From an uncultured Collinsella sp. (GTDB taxonomy: Bacteria; Actinomycetota; Coriobacteriia; Coriobacteriales; Coriobacteriaceae): a DNA stretch of 14,182 bases. Below, piece after piece: positions 1-6,557 of this stretch (positions are counted from its first letter, which is position 1; each line of letters opens with the position of its first letter). The stretch spans positions 1 through 14,182 of the forward strand of contig CABVAO010000041.1 of the NCBI GenBank assembly GCA_902496335.1. Direction: 5' to 3'. Under the pieces are notes generated by a model. The model had not been told where the DNA came from, did not search any database, and saw only the letters and a list, made by a program, of their open reading frames with translations. Both the position numbers and the translations under genes were made by a program.

Positions 1-194
1 ATGTACTGTTTAGCTGCGAGGAATCGGTTAAGACACAGCCCCGCGACCCTTCCAACATCCACGAGCGCACCGAGCTGGGAACCGCCAGCTTTATGCCGCC
101 CATCATGGGCCAGATGATTGCCGGCGAGGTTATCCGCCAGATCAGCGGCCGCGGCACTGAGCGCGTACGCTCCGATGGCCAACGTCTGGACTAG
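1..194 (+). CDS. tcdA: tRNA threonylcarbamoyladenosine dehydratase (TcdA-like), 3' end only
   Basis: Only the last 63 codons or so are present, and the start lies left of the window. The reading frame uses codons beginning at position 3 and ends at TAG 192-194. The visible protein has a FSCEE stretch, then TASFMPP, IMGQMIAGEVI and a C-terminal RSDGQRLD. This is the tail of the E1-like ThiF/MoeB fold as seen in TcdA (CsdL/YgdL), where a VxxSxE segment precedes a GTxSFxPPxxGxxxAGEVxR helix. TcdA catalyses ATP-dependent cyclisation of t6A37 to ct6A in tRNAs that decode ANN codons, in the cytoplasm. The ATP-binding Rossmann part is outside the window, so a different ThiF-family member cannot be fully excluded. 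The next gene starts 14 bases downstream and is probably co-transcribed. Confidence 0.72.
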   Translation, partial: VLFSCEESVKTQPRDPSNIHERTELGTASFMPPIMGQMIAGEVIRQISGRGTERVRSDGQRLD

Positions 195-208
195 CGGAGC
201 GCACCGAG

Positions 209-991
209 ATGGAGCCCCGGTTATTTGATGCACACTGCCATCTTGATTTAATGGCTCACCCGGACGCCGTTGCCGATGAGGCGACGGCGCTGGGTTTGGG
301 TCTATTTGACTGCGGCGTCAATCCGCGCGACTTTTCGGCCGCAAACGAGCGCGCCTGTCGCCAACCAGGTATCATCGCCGGCGTTGGGCTTCACCCCTGG
401 TGGCTCGCCGATGGCCACTGCGGTTTTGTCGAAGTCAATCTGCTTTGCGAAGTTGCTGCCCAAGAACGCCACATCGGCGAAGTCGGACTCGACTTTTCCG
501 CGCGCTTTGCTGGAAGTGAGCCGCTACAAATACAGGCACTTAACCGGCTCTGCGATGCGCTCGTGCAGCATCCTCTTACCGGGCGCGTGATATCAATTCA
601 CGCCGTTCGTTCGGCAGGAGCCGTACTGGACGTCCTCGAATCGCATGGACTACTCATCCCAAACCCCGACTCCCCCGTTATCATCTTCCACTGGTTTAGC
701 GGCACTTCGGACGAACTCGTCCGCGCGCGTGATGCGGACTGTTATTTTTCCGTCAACGAACGCATGCTCGCGTCTAAACGAGGACGCGAATACGCACGAC
801 AGATTCCACTCGATCGTTTACTGCTCGAGACCGATTCACCAGCCGAACCAAACACAGAAACAAGCGCACAGTCGCTCATCAGATTGCTCACAAGGACCTC
901 GATGCGCATTGCCTCACTCAAAAACTGTGACGTAAAGCGCATCGAGTCGGCAGTTTTAGCAAATGCGCACGCTGTTTTTGACCTTCGCTAA
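209..991 (+). CDS. TatD family metal-dependent hydrolase
   Basis: A complete 260-residue protein with the usual TatD length and TIM-barrel signature. The HxH metal pair is His9/His11 (DAHCHLDL). Glu91 sits in GEVGLD, His131 in SIHAV, His161 in HWFSG (family form HxFSG), and Asp209 in LLLETDSP. All expected metal-binding and catalytic residues are therefore present. Members are cytoplasmic deoxyribonucleases or exonucleases and related phosphoesterases; the exact substrate here is unknown. The ATG at 209 is supported by a GGAG about nine bases upstream. It follows tcdA by 14 bases, so the two probably form one + strand unit. The gene converges on the FGGY kinase gene of the opposite strand, with 79 bases between the stops. 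Confidence 0.88.
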   Translation: MEPRLFDAHCHLDLMAHPDAVADEATALGLGLFDCGVNPRDFSAANERACRQPGIIAGVGLHPWWLADGHCGFVEVNLLCEVAAQERHIGEVGLDFSARFAGSEPLQIQALNRLCDALVQHPLTGRVISIHAVRSAGAVLDVLESHGLLIPNPDSPVIIFHWFSGTSDELVRARDADCYFSVNERMLASKRGREYARQIPLDRLLLETDSPAEPNTETSAQSLIRLLTRTSMRIASLKNCDVKRIESAVLANAHAVFDLR

Positions 992-1070
992 CCCCTGTGG
1001 GCTAAAATGCCAAGGGACATGCAAATCGCACAACGCAGTCCCTATTGGTAGACAGTACAATTCGGCAGCA

Positions 1071-2589
1071 TTACACCAATTCGTGCATGAGATCACGGTT
1101 GCGTGCATACAATTCGTCGAAGATATGACGGCGCGACGCATATAACTCGTGGGCAGTCATATCGGGCACGATTGTTTGCGCAACGCCAAGGACTCGGGCG
1201 AGTTCATCCCATGATGCATAGGCGCCACCTGCGAGAGCTGCCATGATGGCATCACCGAAGCATGCACCCACCGTAACCTTGGCAACCGAGACCTCGCGCC
1301 CGCATACGTCGGCGATAGCCTGCATCCAAACTGGATTCTTGGTTCCACCTCCGACAAGCATAATGCGCCCAATTGGCAGCCCATGCTCTCGCTCGATAAT
1401 GTCGACATGGGATGCAACGGTATACGCGACGCCTTCCAAGGCATACGCGAACCATATGGGCTCGCGTATGCCTTCCGGTCAGGCCAAAGAAGACGCCACG
1501 CGCCTCGGGATCGTTGAGCGGAGTACGCTCCCCCGCAAAGTACGGCAGACACAGGAGCCCATCGGCACCCGGCGCCACATCGGCGGCATCATGCGCCATA
1601 ACCGAATAGGCATCGGGACCACCGTGGCCCTCGGCCTCTACGGCGTCGCGATACAGCTCTTGGCGCAGCCACGATGTGAGTGCGCCCGCCGTATTGGTCC
1701 CCGCGCAGATCCCGTAAGTTCCGGGAATGATAAACGTCCCCGGCCACAGGCGGGCATCATCGACCATATGATCAGCTAGGTAGATGAAATACGCCGTGCT
1801 CCCCAACTGAACCATCATATCGCCGGGACGGAATACACCCGTCGAAATGGCCTCGGCACCAGAGTCACCCGTTCCCACTAAGACAGGTGTCCCCGCCGCG
1901 AGCCCCGTCGCCTCAGCCGCACGCTGCGTAATCACCCCGACAATATCGGTAGCCGACATTACCTCCGCCATCTGGTCAGGCCGGCAGAAACGAGCACATT
2001 CCCGAGCATCAACCTTCCAAGTGAAGCGGTCATATAGGGGAAGAAAATCCTCCGCCAAATAACGGTCCACCGTAAAACGCCCCGTCAACTTTGCGCACAG
2101 AAACGATGACGCCGTCAGGAACTTCGCGGCACGTTCGTGCACCTCGGGCATATTCTCCTTAAACCACAAGATCTTGGGAGCAATATCTGACGAACAGGGA
2201 TCGTGCCCGAAAAGCTCGCGTGCGCGATCTGACCCATATTCGGAAAGAAGCTCGTCAATCTGCGGCTTCGACCGCGCATCGACTCCATACAAAATCGCGG
2301 GCGCCAGCGCGTTGCACTCGGTATCGACCGGCACGCAGTCGCAACCCAATGCGGAAAGCCCCACGCATCCGATCTGCGCCGCGTTAACCCCCGATTGCGC
2401 CACCAGCTCGCGCGACAAGCGGCAAAAATCGCCCCACCAAACTGCCTCCGCATCATGCTGGTACCATCCATCACACGGGTTGTCCGTCTCGTGTCCACAA
2501 GAGGCTTGGCAAACGATGTTGCATCGATCATCGATTAAAACGCCTTTAGAGGCGCTTGTCCCAATATCAATACCCAGATAGAGCGCCAT
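1071..2589 (-). pseudogene. FGGY-family carbohydrate kinase (xylulokinase-like), broken by a 1-base frameshift
   Basis: The N-terminal frame runs from ATG 2589 and the C-terminal frame ends at TAA 1073-1071. Removing one of the two A bases at 1438-1439 joins them into a normal 505-residue FGGY kinase. The N-terminal half has the phosphate loop GIDIGTSASKG (residues 6-16) and GTGDSGAEA with the likely catalytic Asp242. The LPYFAGERTPLNDPEARG stretch follows at 349-366. The C-terminal frame supplies LEGVAYTV and the adenosine motif LVGGGTKNP. Uninterrupted, it would phosphorylate a ketose or polyol; I cannot name the sugar. As written, the product ends in 60 or so unrelated residues after Leu384 and lacks the ATP-binding C-terminal lobe. 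It starts 6 bases after the BtpA gene, with GGGGAG as its ribosome site inside that gene's end. A sequencing error is a real alternative. Confidence 0.85.
1438..1474. repeat. Perfect 13-bp inverted repeat at the frameshift point
   Basis: The left arm 1438-1450 reads AAGGCATACGCGA. An 11-base spacer occupies 1451-1461, and the right arm 1462-1474 reads TCGCGTATGCCTT, the exact reverse complement. The two A bases at 1438-1439, one of which is the extra base that breaks the FGGY kinase frame, are the outermost pair of the left arm. Shorter direct repeats surround it: ATACGCGA at 1422-1429 and 1443-1450, and GCCTTCC at 1431-1437 and 1470-1476. A hairpin inside a coding region at a frameshift is a classic setting for quasi-palindrome template switching, and also for base-calling trouble. 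Confidence 0.85.
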
Positions 2590-2595
2590 AGGTGC

Positions 2596-3405
2596 CTACT
2601 CCCCTCGCGCCGTACGAGCGGCAGCCATAAAACGAGCTACCCGCTCAACATCAACCGGGGCATCCAGCTTTCCGTCGCGCTTTAAGCACGTGCCGACAAA
2701 CGCACCATCGTAGTGAGCAAATACGTCAGCCACGGTATTTTCGCGACAACCGGTGCCACATACCACAGGCACTTGGCCAACACGCTCGCGGACCTCATCG
2801 GCAAGCTCGCCCGAAGCGCCACGACCGGCAGCCGAACCGCCGATGGCCATCGCATCCGGTAGGCAATTAAAGAGAAGTGAATCGGCAATGTCCGCAGTCG
2901 TGCGGTCGTTAAGATAAACCTCCCCCTCGCTCGTGATGAAGTGAAAAAGCTTGAGGTCGTCCAAGCGCAGCGCCGCCTTGCGACGCATGGTGTGCGCGAA
3001 ATCTCGATTAATCAGCCCGAGATCACCGGCCCAGGCACCGCAAAAATTGCAGCGCGTGAACTGCGCATCGACAGCAGCGCACAGCTCGATTGTGGCATCA
3101 CCGTCGTAAATAGCCTCGGCTCCCCAAAGGGTCGACAGATCATGGGACAGAGCTCCGATTACATAGCCCATCGATGCAAGGGCTGAGGGAGAAACGTGCT
3201 GCTCATAGGGCATCGAGAGCTCATTGGTAATCAAAATGCCATCGACACCGCCCTGTTGCAACGCCTCGAGATCGCGCTTGGCGGCTTCCACGACCTGCGA
3301 CACGCTTCCACCCGGGTAATACAGTGGGTCGCCCGGCAGAGGACGCAGGTGCAGCATTCCGATAACCGGCTTTTCGGTCTTGAACATCGAAGTTAGAAAC
3401 GACAT
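2596..3405 (-). CDS. BtpA/SgcQ family TIM-barrel protein
   Basis: Protein of 269 residues. The start is the ATG at 3405, because AAGGAG (3412-3417) lies six bases before it; the in-frame ATG at 3420 has no ribosome site and would place this SD inside the gene. Hallmarks are KPVIGMLHLRPLPGDP near residues 12-27, the C-terminal VPVVCGTGCRENTV, and DGAFVGTCLKRDGKLDAPVDVERV. These match the BtpA family (BtpA of cyanobacteria, SgcQ of the E. coli sgc sugar operon). The biochemical reaction of the family is not settled to my knowledge. The middle is divergent: where many members have a VENFGDAPF-type segment, this one has ITNELSMPY. It sits between yjbQ and a sugar kinase gene, so a carbohydrate-catabolic role is more likely than one in photosystem assembly. 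Confidence 0.82.
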   Translation of the reverse strand: MSFLTSMFKTEKPVIGMLHLRPLPGDPLYYPGGSVSQVVEAAKRDLEALQQGGVDGILITNELSMPYEQHVSPSALASMGYVIGALSHDLSTLWGAEAIYDGDATIELCAAVDAQFTRCNFCGAWAGDLGLINRDFAHTMRRKAALRLDDLKLFHFITSEGEVYLNDRTTADIADSLLFNCLPDAMAIGGSAAGRGASGELADEVRERVGQVPVVCGTGCRENTVADVFAHYDGAFVGTCLKRDGKLDAPVDVERVARFMAAARTARGE

Positions 3406-3411
3406 AACGTG

Positions 3412-3417
3412 CTCCTT
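3412..3417 (-). promoter_or_regulatory. Ribosome binding site that sets the btpA-like start
   Basis: AAGGAG on the minus strand, six bases before the ATG at 3405. It overlaps codons 2-3 of the longer reading frame that begins at 3420, so it argues for the shorter protein. Confidence 0.8.
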
Positions 3418-3438
3418 CATAGGGTTATCGCGGGGACG

Positions 3439-3873
3439 TTACTCCCCCAGCACTTCGACGTACACTTTTCGCTTCTGCGGACCGTCAAACTCCGCAAGAT
3501 AGATGTTCTGGGCACCTCCACACACGATGTGGCCATCTTGGACGGGAAAGAAGCAACTGTTTCCACAAATCATGCTCTTGATATGTCCACAGGAGTTGTT
3601 GCCGGTGGCTCCATAGCTCGGCAGGAAGTGTGCATGCGCATAGGGGGCATCGAGCGGGGCGATGCGATCAAGCGTCTCCATAAGATCCGTCTCCACGCAG
3701 GGCAGTCCCTCGTTTACCACGATTCCACAGGTCGTATGCGACAAAATAATTGCTGCCAAGCCATTCGTCACCGAACTGCGTTCGATGGCAGCGTGCACGT
3801 CCTCGGTAATATCGATGAACTGGTCCGGAGCAGTCGATAGATAGCTCAATGTCTCGAGCGTCACCATGTTCAC
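3439..3873 (-). CDS. yjbQ: YjbQ family protein (UPF0047)
   Basis: A 144-residue protein, the usual length for YjbQ. It has FIDITEDV near the N-terminus (family form FxDIT), SHTTCGIVVNEG with His46, then NNSCGHIKS with His97, and YLAEFDGPQKRKV at the C-terminus. The common NAHxHL segment appears as NSCGHI, so the first of two frequent polar positions differs while the last His stays. The family is annotated as having secondary thiamine-phosphate synthase activity, but its in vivo role is unclear. I see no TPP riboswitch or thiamine genes nearby. The start is probably GTG at 3873, overlapping the stop of the upstream gene as GTGA. The ATG at 3867 is an alternative; both can use the AAGGGG that lies 4 or 10 bases upstream. 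Its neighbours suggest a sugar-related job. Confidence 0.85.
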   Translation of the reverse strand: MNMVTLETLSYLSTAPDQFIDITEDVHAAIERSSVTNGLAAIILSHTTCGIVVNEGLPCVETDLMETLDRIAPLDAPYAHAHFLPSYGATGNNSCGHIKSMICGNSCFFPVQDGHIVCGGAQNIYLAEFDGPQKRKVYVEVLGE

Positions 3874-4730
3874 TCATCCCCTTCAAGAAAACGCAGGGCA
3901 TTACCCCAGTAGAGCCTTTCTCGCGCATCATCGCGCATGGACACGGTATCGAGCGCCCGCTTGAGTTTGAATGCACGGAAACGCGGCGTATTGCTGGCGA
4001 ACATCACTTGATGCGATAGCGCGCGCTCATACCACAGCGGCCCCATATCGACCGTGAAAAGACGCTGCATCATCTCCTCGGGCGAATCGATGTAAGTGAT
4101 AGAGGTGTCCGTGTAGCAGTTGGGATACTTGAGCAGCATCGCCACGGTCTCGCGCACCCAGGGCCAGCCAAAGTGGGTCAAACTAAAGCGCACATTTGGA
4201 TGCGTTGCGATTGTGTGCTCAAATTCAAGCGGGTTACTGCGCGAGAGCTCTGCGCCAGGCTCCCAAGACATACCGGCATGGAAAACCACCGGCTTGTTAT
4301 AGCGCTCGCACAGCTCGTAAAGCGGCTCGGCCACAGCATCATCGGGGGCAAAACCCTGCTTTGCAGGATGCAGGCAAAGCCCCTTTGCCCCCAACTCGGT
4401 AAAGGCGCGCTCCAGTTCGTCTGCGGCACCGCTCACCTGCGGGTCTACGCTCGCAAATCCCCACAGACGATCGGGATGCGCGGCAACCAGCATGGCAATC
4501 TGGTCATTGGTGCCAAAGTGCCCTCCGCATGCCGTGGTTACATCGAGCGGCATGAGCACGCTCTTCTGCACGTCACAGACGTCCATCTCGACTTGAAGCT
4601 CATCCCAATCCATGGGGCCCATATGCCCCATACCAAATTCTCGTGACCAAAAACCGAATCCATCAGGCTCATCACCCGGCGTACAGATCTCGCCGTAGAG
4701 CATAGGATGGACCAACATGTCGATAACCAT
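3870..4730 (-). CDS. Amidohydrolase_2 family protein with altered metal site
   Basis: Protein of 286 residues, a TIM barrel of the amidohydrolase_2 type (the family of ACMSD and resorcylate decarboxylases). The start ATG 4730 is chosen because AAGGAG (4737-4742) precedes it by six bases; the in-frame ATG at 4751 would contain that SD. Visible marks are GLCLHP (His121), KPVVFHAG (His151), FSLTHFGWPW (His186) and the C-terminal WGNALRFL. Two normal ligands are missing. The strand-1 HxH appears as LVH (Leu6, His8), and the strand-8 Asp appears as Asn247 in MFASNTPR (family form FGSDxP). It may therefore act as a decarboxylase, lyase or hydratase-like enzyme with a changed metal need, or bind without hydrolysing. 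It overlaps yjbQ by four bases, implying translational coupling. Confidence 0.78.
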   Translation of the reverse strand: MVIDMLVHPMLYGEICTPGDEPDGFGFWSREFGMGHMGPMDWDELQVEMDVCDVQKSVLMPLDVTTACGGHFGTNDQIAMLVAAHPDRLWGFASVDPQVSGAADELERAFTELGAKGLCLHPAKQGFAPDDAVAEPLYELCERYNKPVVFHAGMSWEPGAELSRSNPLEFEHTIATHPNVRFSLTHFGWPWVRETVAMLLKYPNCYTDTSITYIDSPEEMMQRLFTVDMGPLWYERALSHQVMFASNTPRFRAFKLKRALDTVSMRDDARERLYWGNALRFLEGDE

Positions 4731-4757
4731 TTCATACTCCTTTCCAGGCATTTGACC

Positions 4758-5558
4758 CTAGTACGGCTCAAACGAACCAATCACTCGGGACGACAGCTCA
4801 GCGCCCGCCTTCATACACGCCGGAATATCAAGGCCATCGATCACGCCCTTGGTAAACCCGGCAATATACGAGTCGCCGGCACCCACGGTATTAACGACCT
4901 TCTCCGCCGGTACGATCCCGCACTCATAGAAGCGCTCACCGTCATAGGCAATGCTCCCCTTCTCGCCAAGCGTGGCAACCGCAACGCGCGGTCCCAATTC
5001 CTGCACGTGGCGTACCCAGTCCCGCAGCTCCGGAGTATCCTCTTCAAACGACATGAACGCATAGTCTACGTAAGGAAAATGAGCCTCGCATGCATATTCG
5101 GGATCCTGGCTGAACACTGAGAAGTCCATAACCACCGTCTTGCCCGCATCATGCCATTCGGGCAGGAGGTCCAAACAATTGCCAAACAGGTCGGTATGAA
5201 TGATGTCATGCTCTAGGATAAACGCCCGGTCGTCTTCATTCGGTCGATATGTCTCCATTACGCCATCGATTGCCTCGAGATGCACGCGATCGACGCCGTC
5301 TTTCAATGCCATGAGCATCACCGAGGTGTCGCCATCTTCCACCCGCAGATGTGAGATATCGAACCCCTCAGCGGCCAGCGCCTCTCTCATCTTGTCTCCG
5401 TACTCGTCCTTGCCGACAACCGACACGGCGGATACCGAAACGCCCATTCGTGCAAGATGGATACCCCAGTCAATGCCATTACCAGTCGGATAGAACACGC
5501 CGATGTTTTGATAGACGTCCGCGCAGCAAAAACCAGCCGCACACGCTTTAATACCCAT
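4758..5558 (-). CDS. PfkB family sugar kinase, FrlD-like paralogue
   Basis: Protein of 266 residues. The start ATG 5558 has GGAG (5565-5568) six bases before it; an in-frame TTG at 5570 has no such site. PfkB hallmarks are an N-terminal YPTGNGIDWGIHLARMG (residues 23-39), VVGKDEYG, and C-terminal NTVGAGDSYIAGF with the catalytic base Asp229. Overall order and length resemble fructoselysine 6-kinase FrlD, and it is clearly related to the kinase encoded at 5680-6543. The usual GGN of the substrate-binding strand is TGN here, and A-V-N becomes G-I-D. The sugar bound may therefore differ from that of the first kinase. It opens the second half of the gene run, directly after a strong terminator-like hairpin, 27 bases before the amidohydrolase_2 gene. 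Substrate unknown; kinase activity on a sugar or sugar-amine is likely. Confidence 0.85.
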   Translation of the reverse strand: MGIKACAAGFCCADVYQNIGVFYPTGNGIDWGIHLARMGVSVSAVSVVGKDEYGDKMREALAAEGFDISHLRVEDGDTSVMLMALKDGVDRVHLEAIDGVMETYRPNEDDRAFILEHDIIHTDLFGNCLDLLPEWHDAGKTVVMDFSVFSQDPEYACEAHFPYVDYAFMSFEEDTPELRDWVRHVQELGPRVAVATLGEKGSIAYDGERFYECGIVPAEKVVNTVGAGDSYIAGFTKGVIDGLDIPACMKAGAELSSRVIGSFEPY

Positions 5559-5575
5559 GGTCTTCTCCAATGTTC

Positions 5576-5609
5576 AAAAGGGGACCCGCCACATGGCGAG
5601 CCCCCTTTT
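5576..5609 (-). terminator. Strong intrinsic-terminator-like hairpin inside the operon
   Basis: On the + strand the outer stem is AAAAGGGG (5576-5583) against CCCCTTTT (5602-5609). A 3x3 internal bulge follows, then CGCC (5587-5590) against GGCG (5595-5598) around a 4-base loop. Read on the minus strand it also ends in TTTT, so it can act in either direction. It lies 70 bases after the stop of the first FrlD-like kinase. Only 17 bases separate it from the start codon of the next kinase, which leaves no room for a promoter between. It may trim expression of the second module by partial termination. Confidence 0.7.
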
Positions 5610-5679
5610 CGCGTTTCGCTTATTGTTCTGCATCGGCTGTCCAAGGCCTCATAGCCAGACCGCCGTACGCTTTCTTAAG

Positions 5680-6543
5680 CTATTCGACGATTGGTGCTCC
5701 GTGGCCCCAAGAACCTTCCATGCCGCACACGGTCGAGGCAAACCCGGCAGCAAAGTCGAGCGCGCGCTCGATGGCCTCGGCGCCATCCTCACCGCGCTTG
5801 GCGGAATCGAGATAGCACATCAAAAACGAGGTGAGGAACGAGTCGCCCGCCCCCATGGTGTCCTTCATGTCCGTTACCGGTTTAGCCAGCTGGCGGTAAT
5901 AACGCTCGCCGTCGTAAGCAATGCAGCCCTCGGCGCCCGCCGTAGCCGACACAAAACGCGGACCCAGGCCCTTCACCCATGCCAGACGCTCGCGAATCTC
6001 GTCCTCACTCGCGGCATCCGCCGCACTAAAGAAAGCGAAATCGACGTAGGGCGCAATCTGCTCGTAGTACTCGTCGGTGGAGTCGTCCGAAAAGTCAAAA
6101 GAGACCGTGACGCCCGCAGCCTTCAGCTTGGGCAGCTCGCGCTCGGTAAAGCAATAGTTGCCCGAATGAACCACATCGAACTGCTTCATGTACGAAAGGT
6201 CAAAGCGATCGAGGACATAGCGCGCATCGCCACGGATACCGCCCTCGTTGGAGCCGAGGAAGACACGGTCACCGTCAACGACGGTCACGCGAGCCGCTCC
6301 GTTCTCGCCAATCATCTGCTCGCACTTGTCAAGCTCGATACCTTCATCCTCGAGGCTTGCAATGACATGCTCGGCAGCGGCGTCATTGCCAAAAATGCCC
6401 ATGTATGCGGAGCGTGCGGCACCGCATTTCTTGGCATAAACGGCGAAGTTCACCGCATTGCCGCCGGGATACATGGTGTGGATATGCTCGTAGCGATCGA
6501 CGACGTTGTCGCCAAATCCGAGCGCGTTAACGTTAAATGCCAT
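5680..6543 (-). CDS. frlD: Fructoselysine 6-kinase-like PfkB kinase
   Basis: Protein of 287 residues, slightly longer than E. coli FrlD (about 260). It carries MYPGGNAVNFAVYAKKCG (residues 24-41), IFGNDAAAEHV and a C-terminal DTMGAGDSFLTSF with catalytic base Asp234. The GGNAVN-AVY pattern and VSFDFSDD segment closely follow FrlD. FrlD phosphorylates fructoselysine to fructoselysine 6-phosphate using ATP in the cytoplasm. The exact glycated amine here is not readable from sequence. The ribosome site AAGGAG overlaps the stop codon of the frlB-like gene, and only 14 bases separate the two genes. The adjacent deglycase supports the assignment strongly, because kinase and deglycase act in sequence. 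The C-terminus has an extra stretch (DSAKRGEDGAEAIERAL) compared with the short E. coli form. Confidence 0.83.
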   Translation of the reverse strand: MAFNVNALGFGDNVVDRYEHIHTMYPGGNAVNFAVYAKKCGAARSAYMGIFGNDAAAEHVIASLEDEGIELDKCEQMIGENGAARVTVVDGDRVFLGSNEGGIRGDARYVLDRFDLSYMKQFDVVHSGNYCFTERELPKLKAAGVTVSFDFSDDSTDEYYEQIAPYVDFAFFSAADAASEDEIRERLAWVKGLGPRFVSATAGAEGCIAYDGERYYRQLAKPVTDMKDTMGAGDSFLTSFLMCYLDSAKRGEDGAEAIERALDFAAGFASTVCGMEGSWGHGAPIVE

Positions 6544-6557
6544 GGCCTTTGCTCCTT

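Noticed and set aside
992..1070. Hairpin between the convergent tatD and FGGY genes (AGGGAC 1013-1018 with GTCCCT 1038-1043)
   Set aside because: Only a 6-bp stem with a 19-base loop and no T-run. It may help end transcription but I cannot support it as a terminator; nothing else is visible in this gap.
1425..1445. Programmed +1 frameshift at CTT-G-GAA in the FGGY kinase gene, by analogy with CUU slips in prfB
   Set aside because: No SD-like element stands three bases upstream, no stop codon follows directly, and the zero frame stays open for about 60 codons. A mutation or sequence error at the inverted repeat explains it better.
3406..3420. Longer N-terminus for the BtpA-like protein, starting at 3420
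   Set aside because: The ribosome site AAGGAG would lie inside the gene, and no other SD precedes 3420.
3406..3438. TPP riboswitch or other thiamine link for the YjbQ gene
   Set aside because: The gap is too short and no THI-box-like sequence is seen upstream of yjbQ or of the operon; no thiamine genes are in the window.
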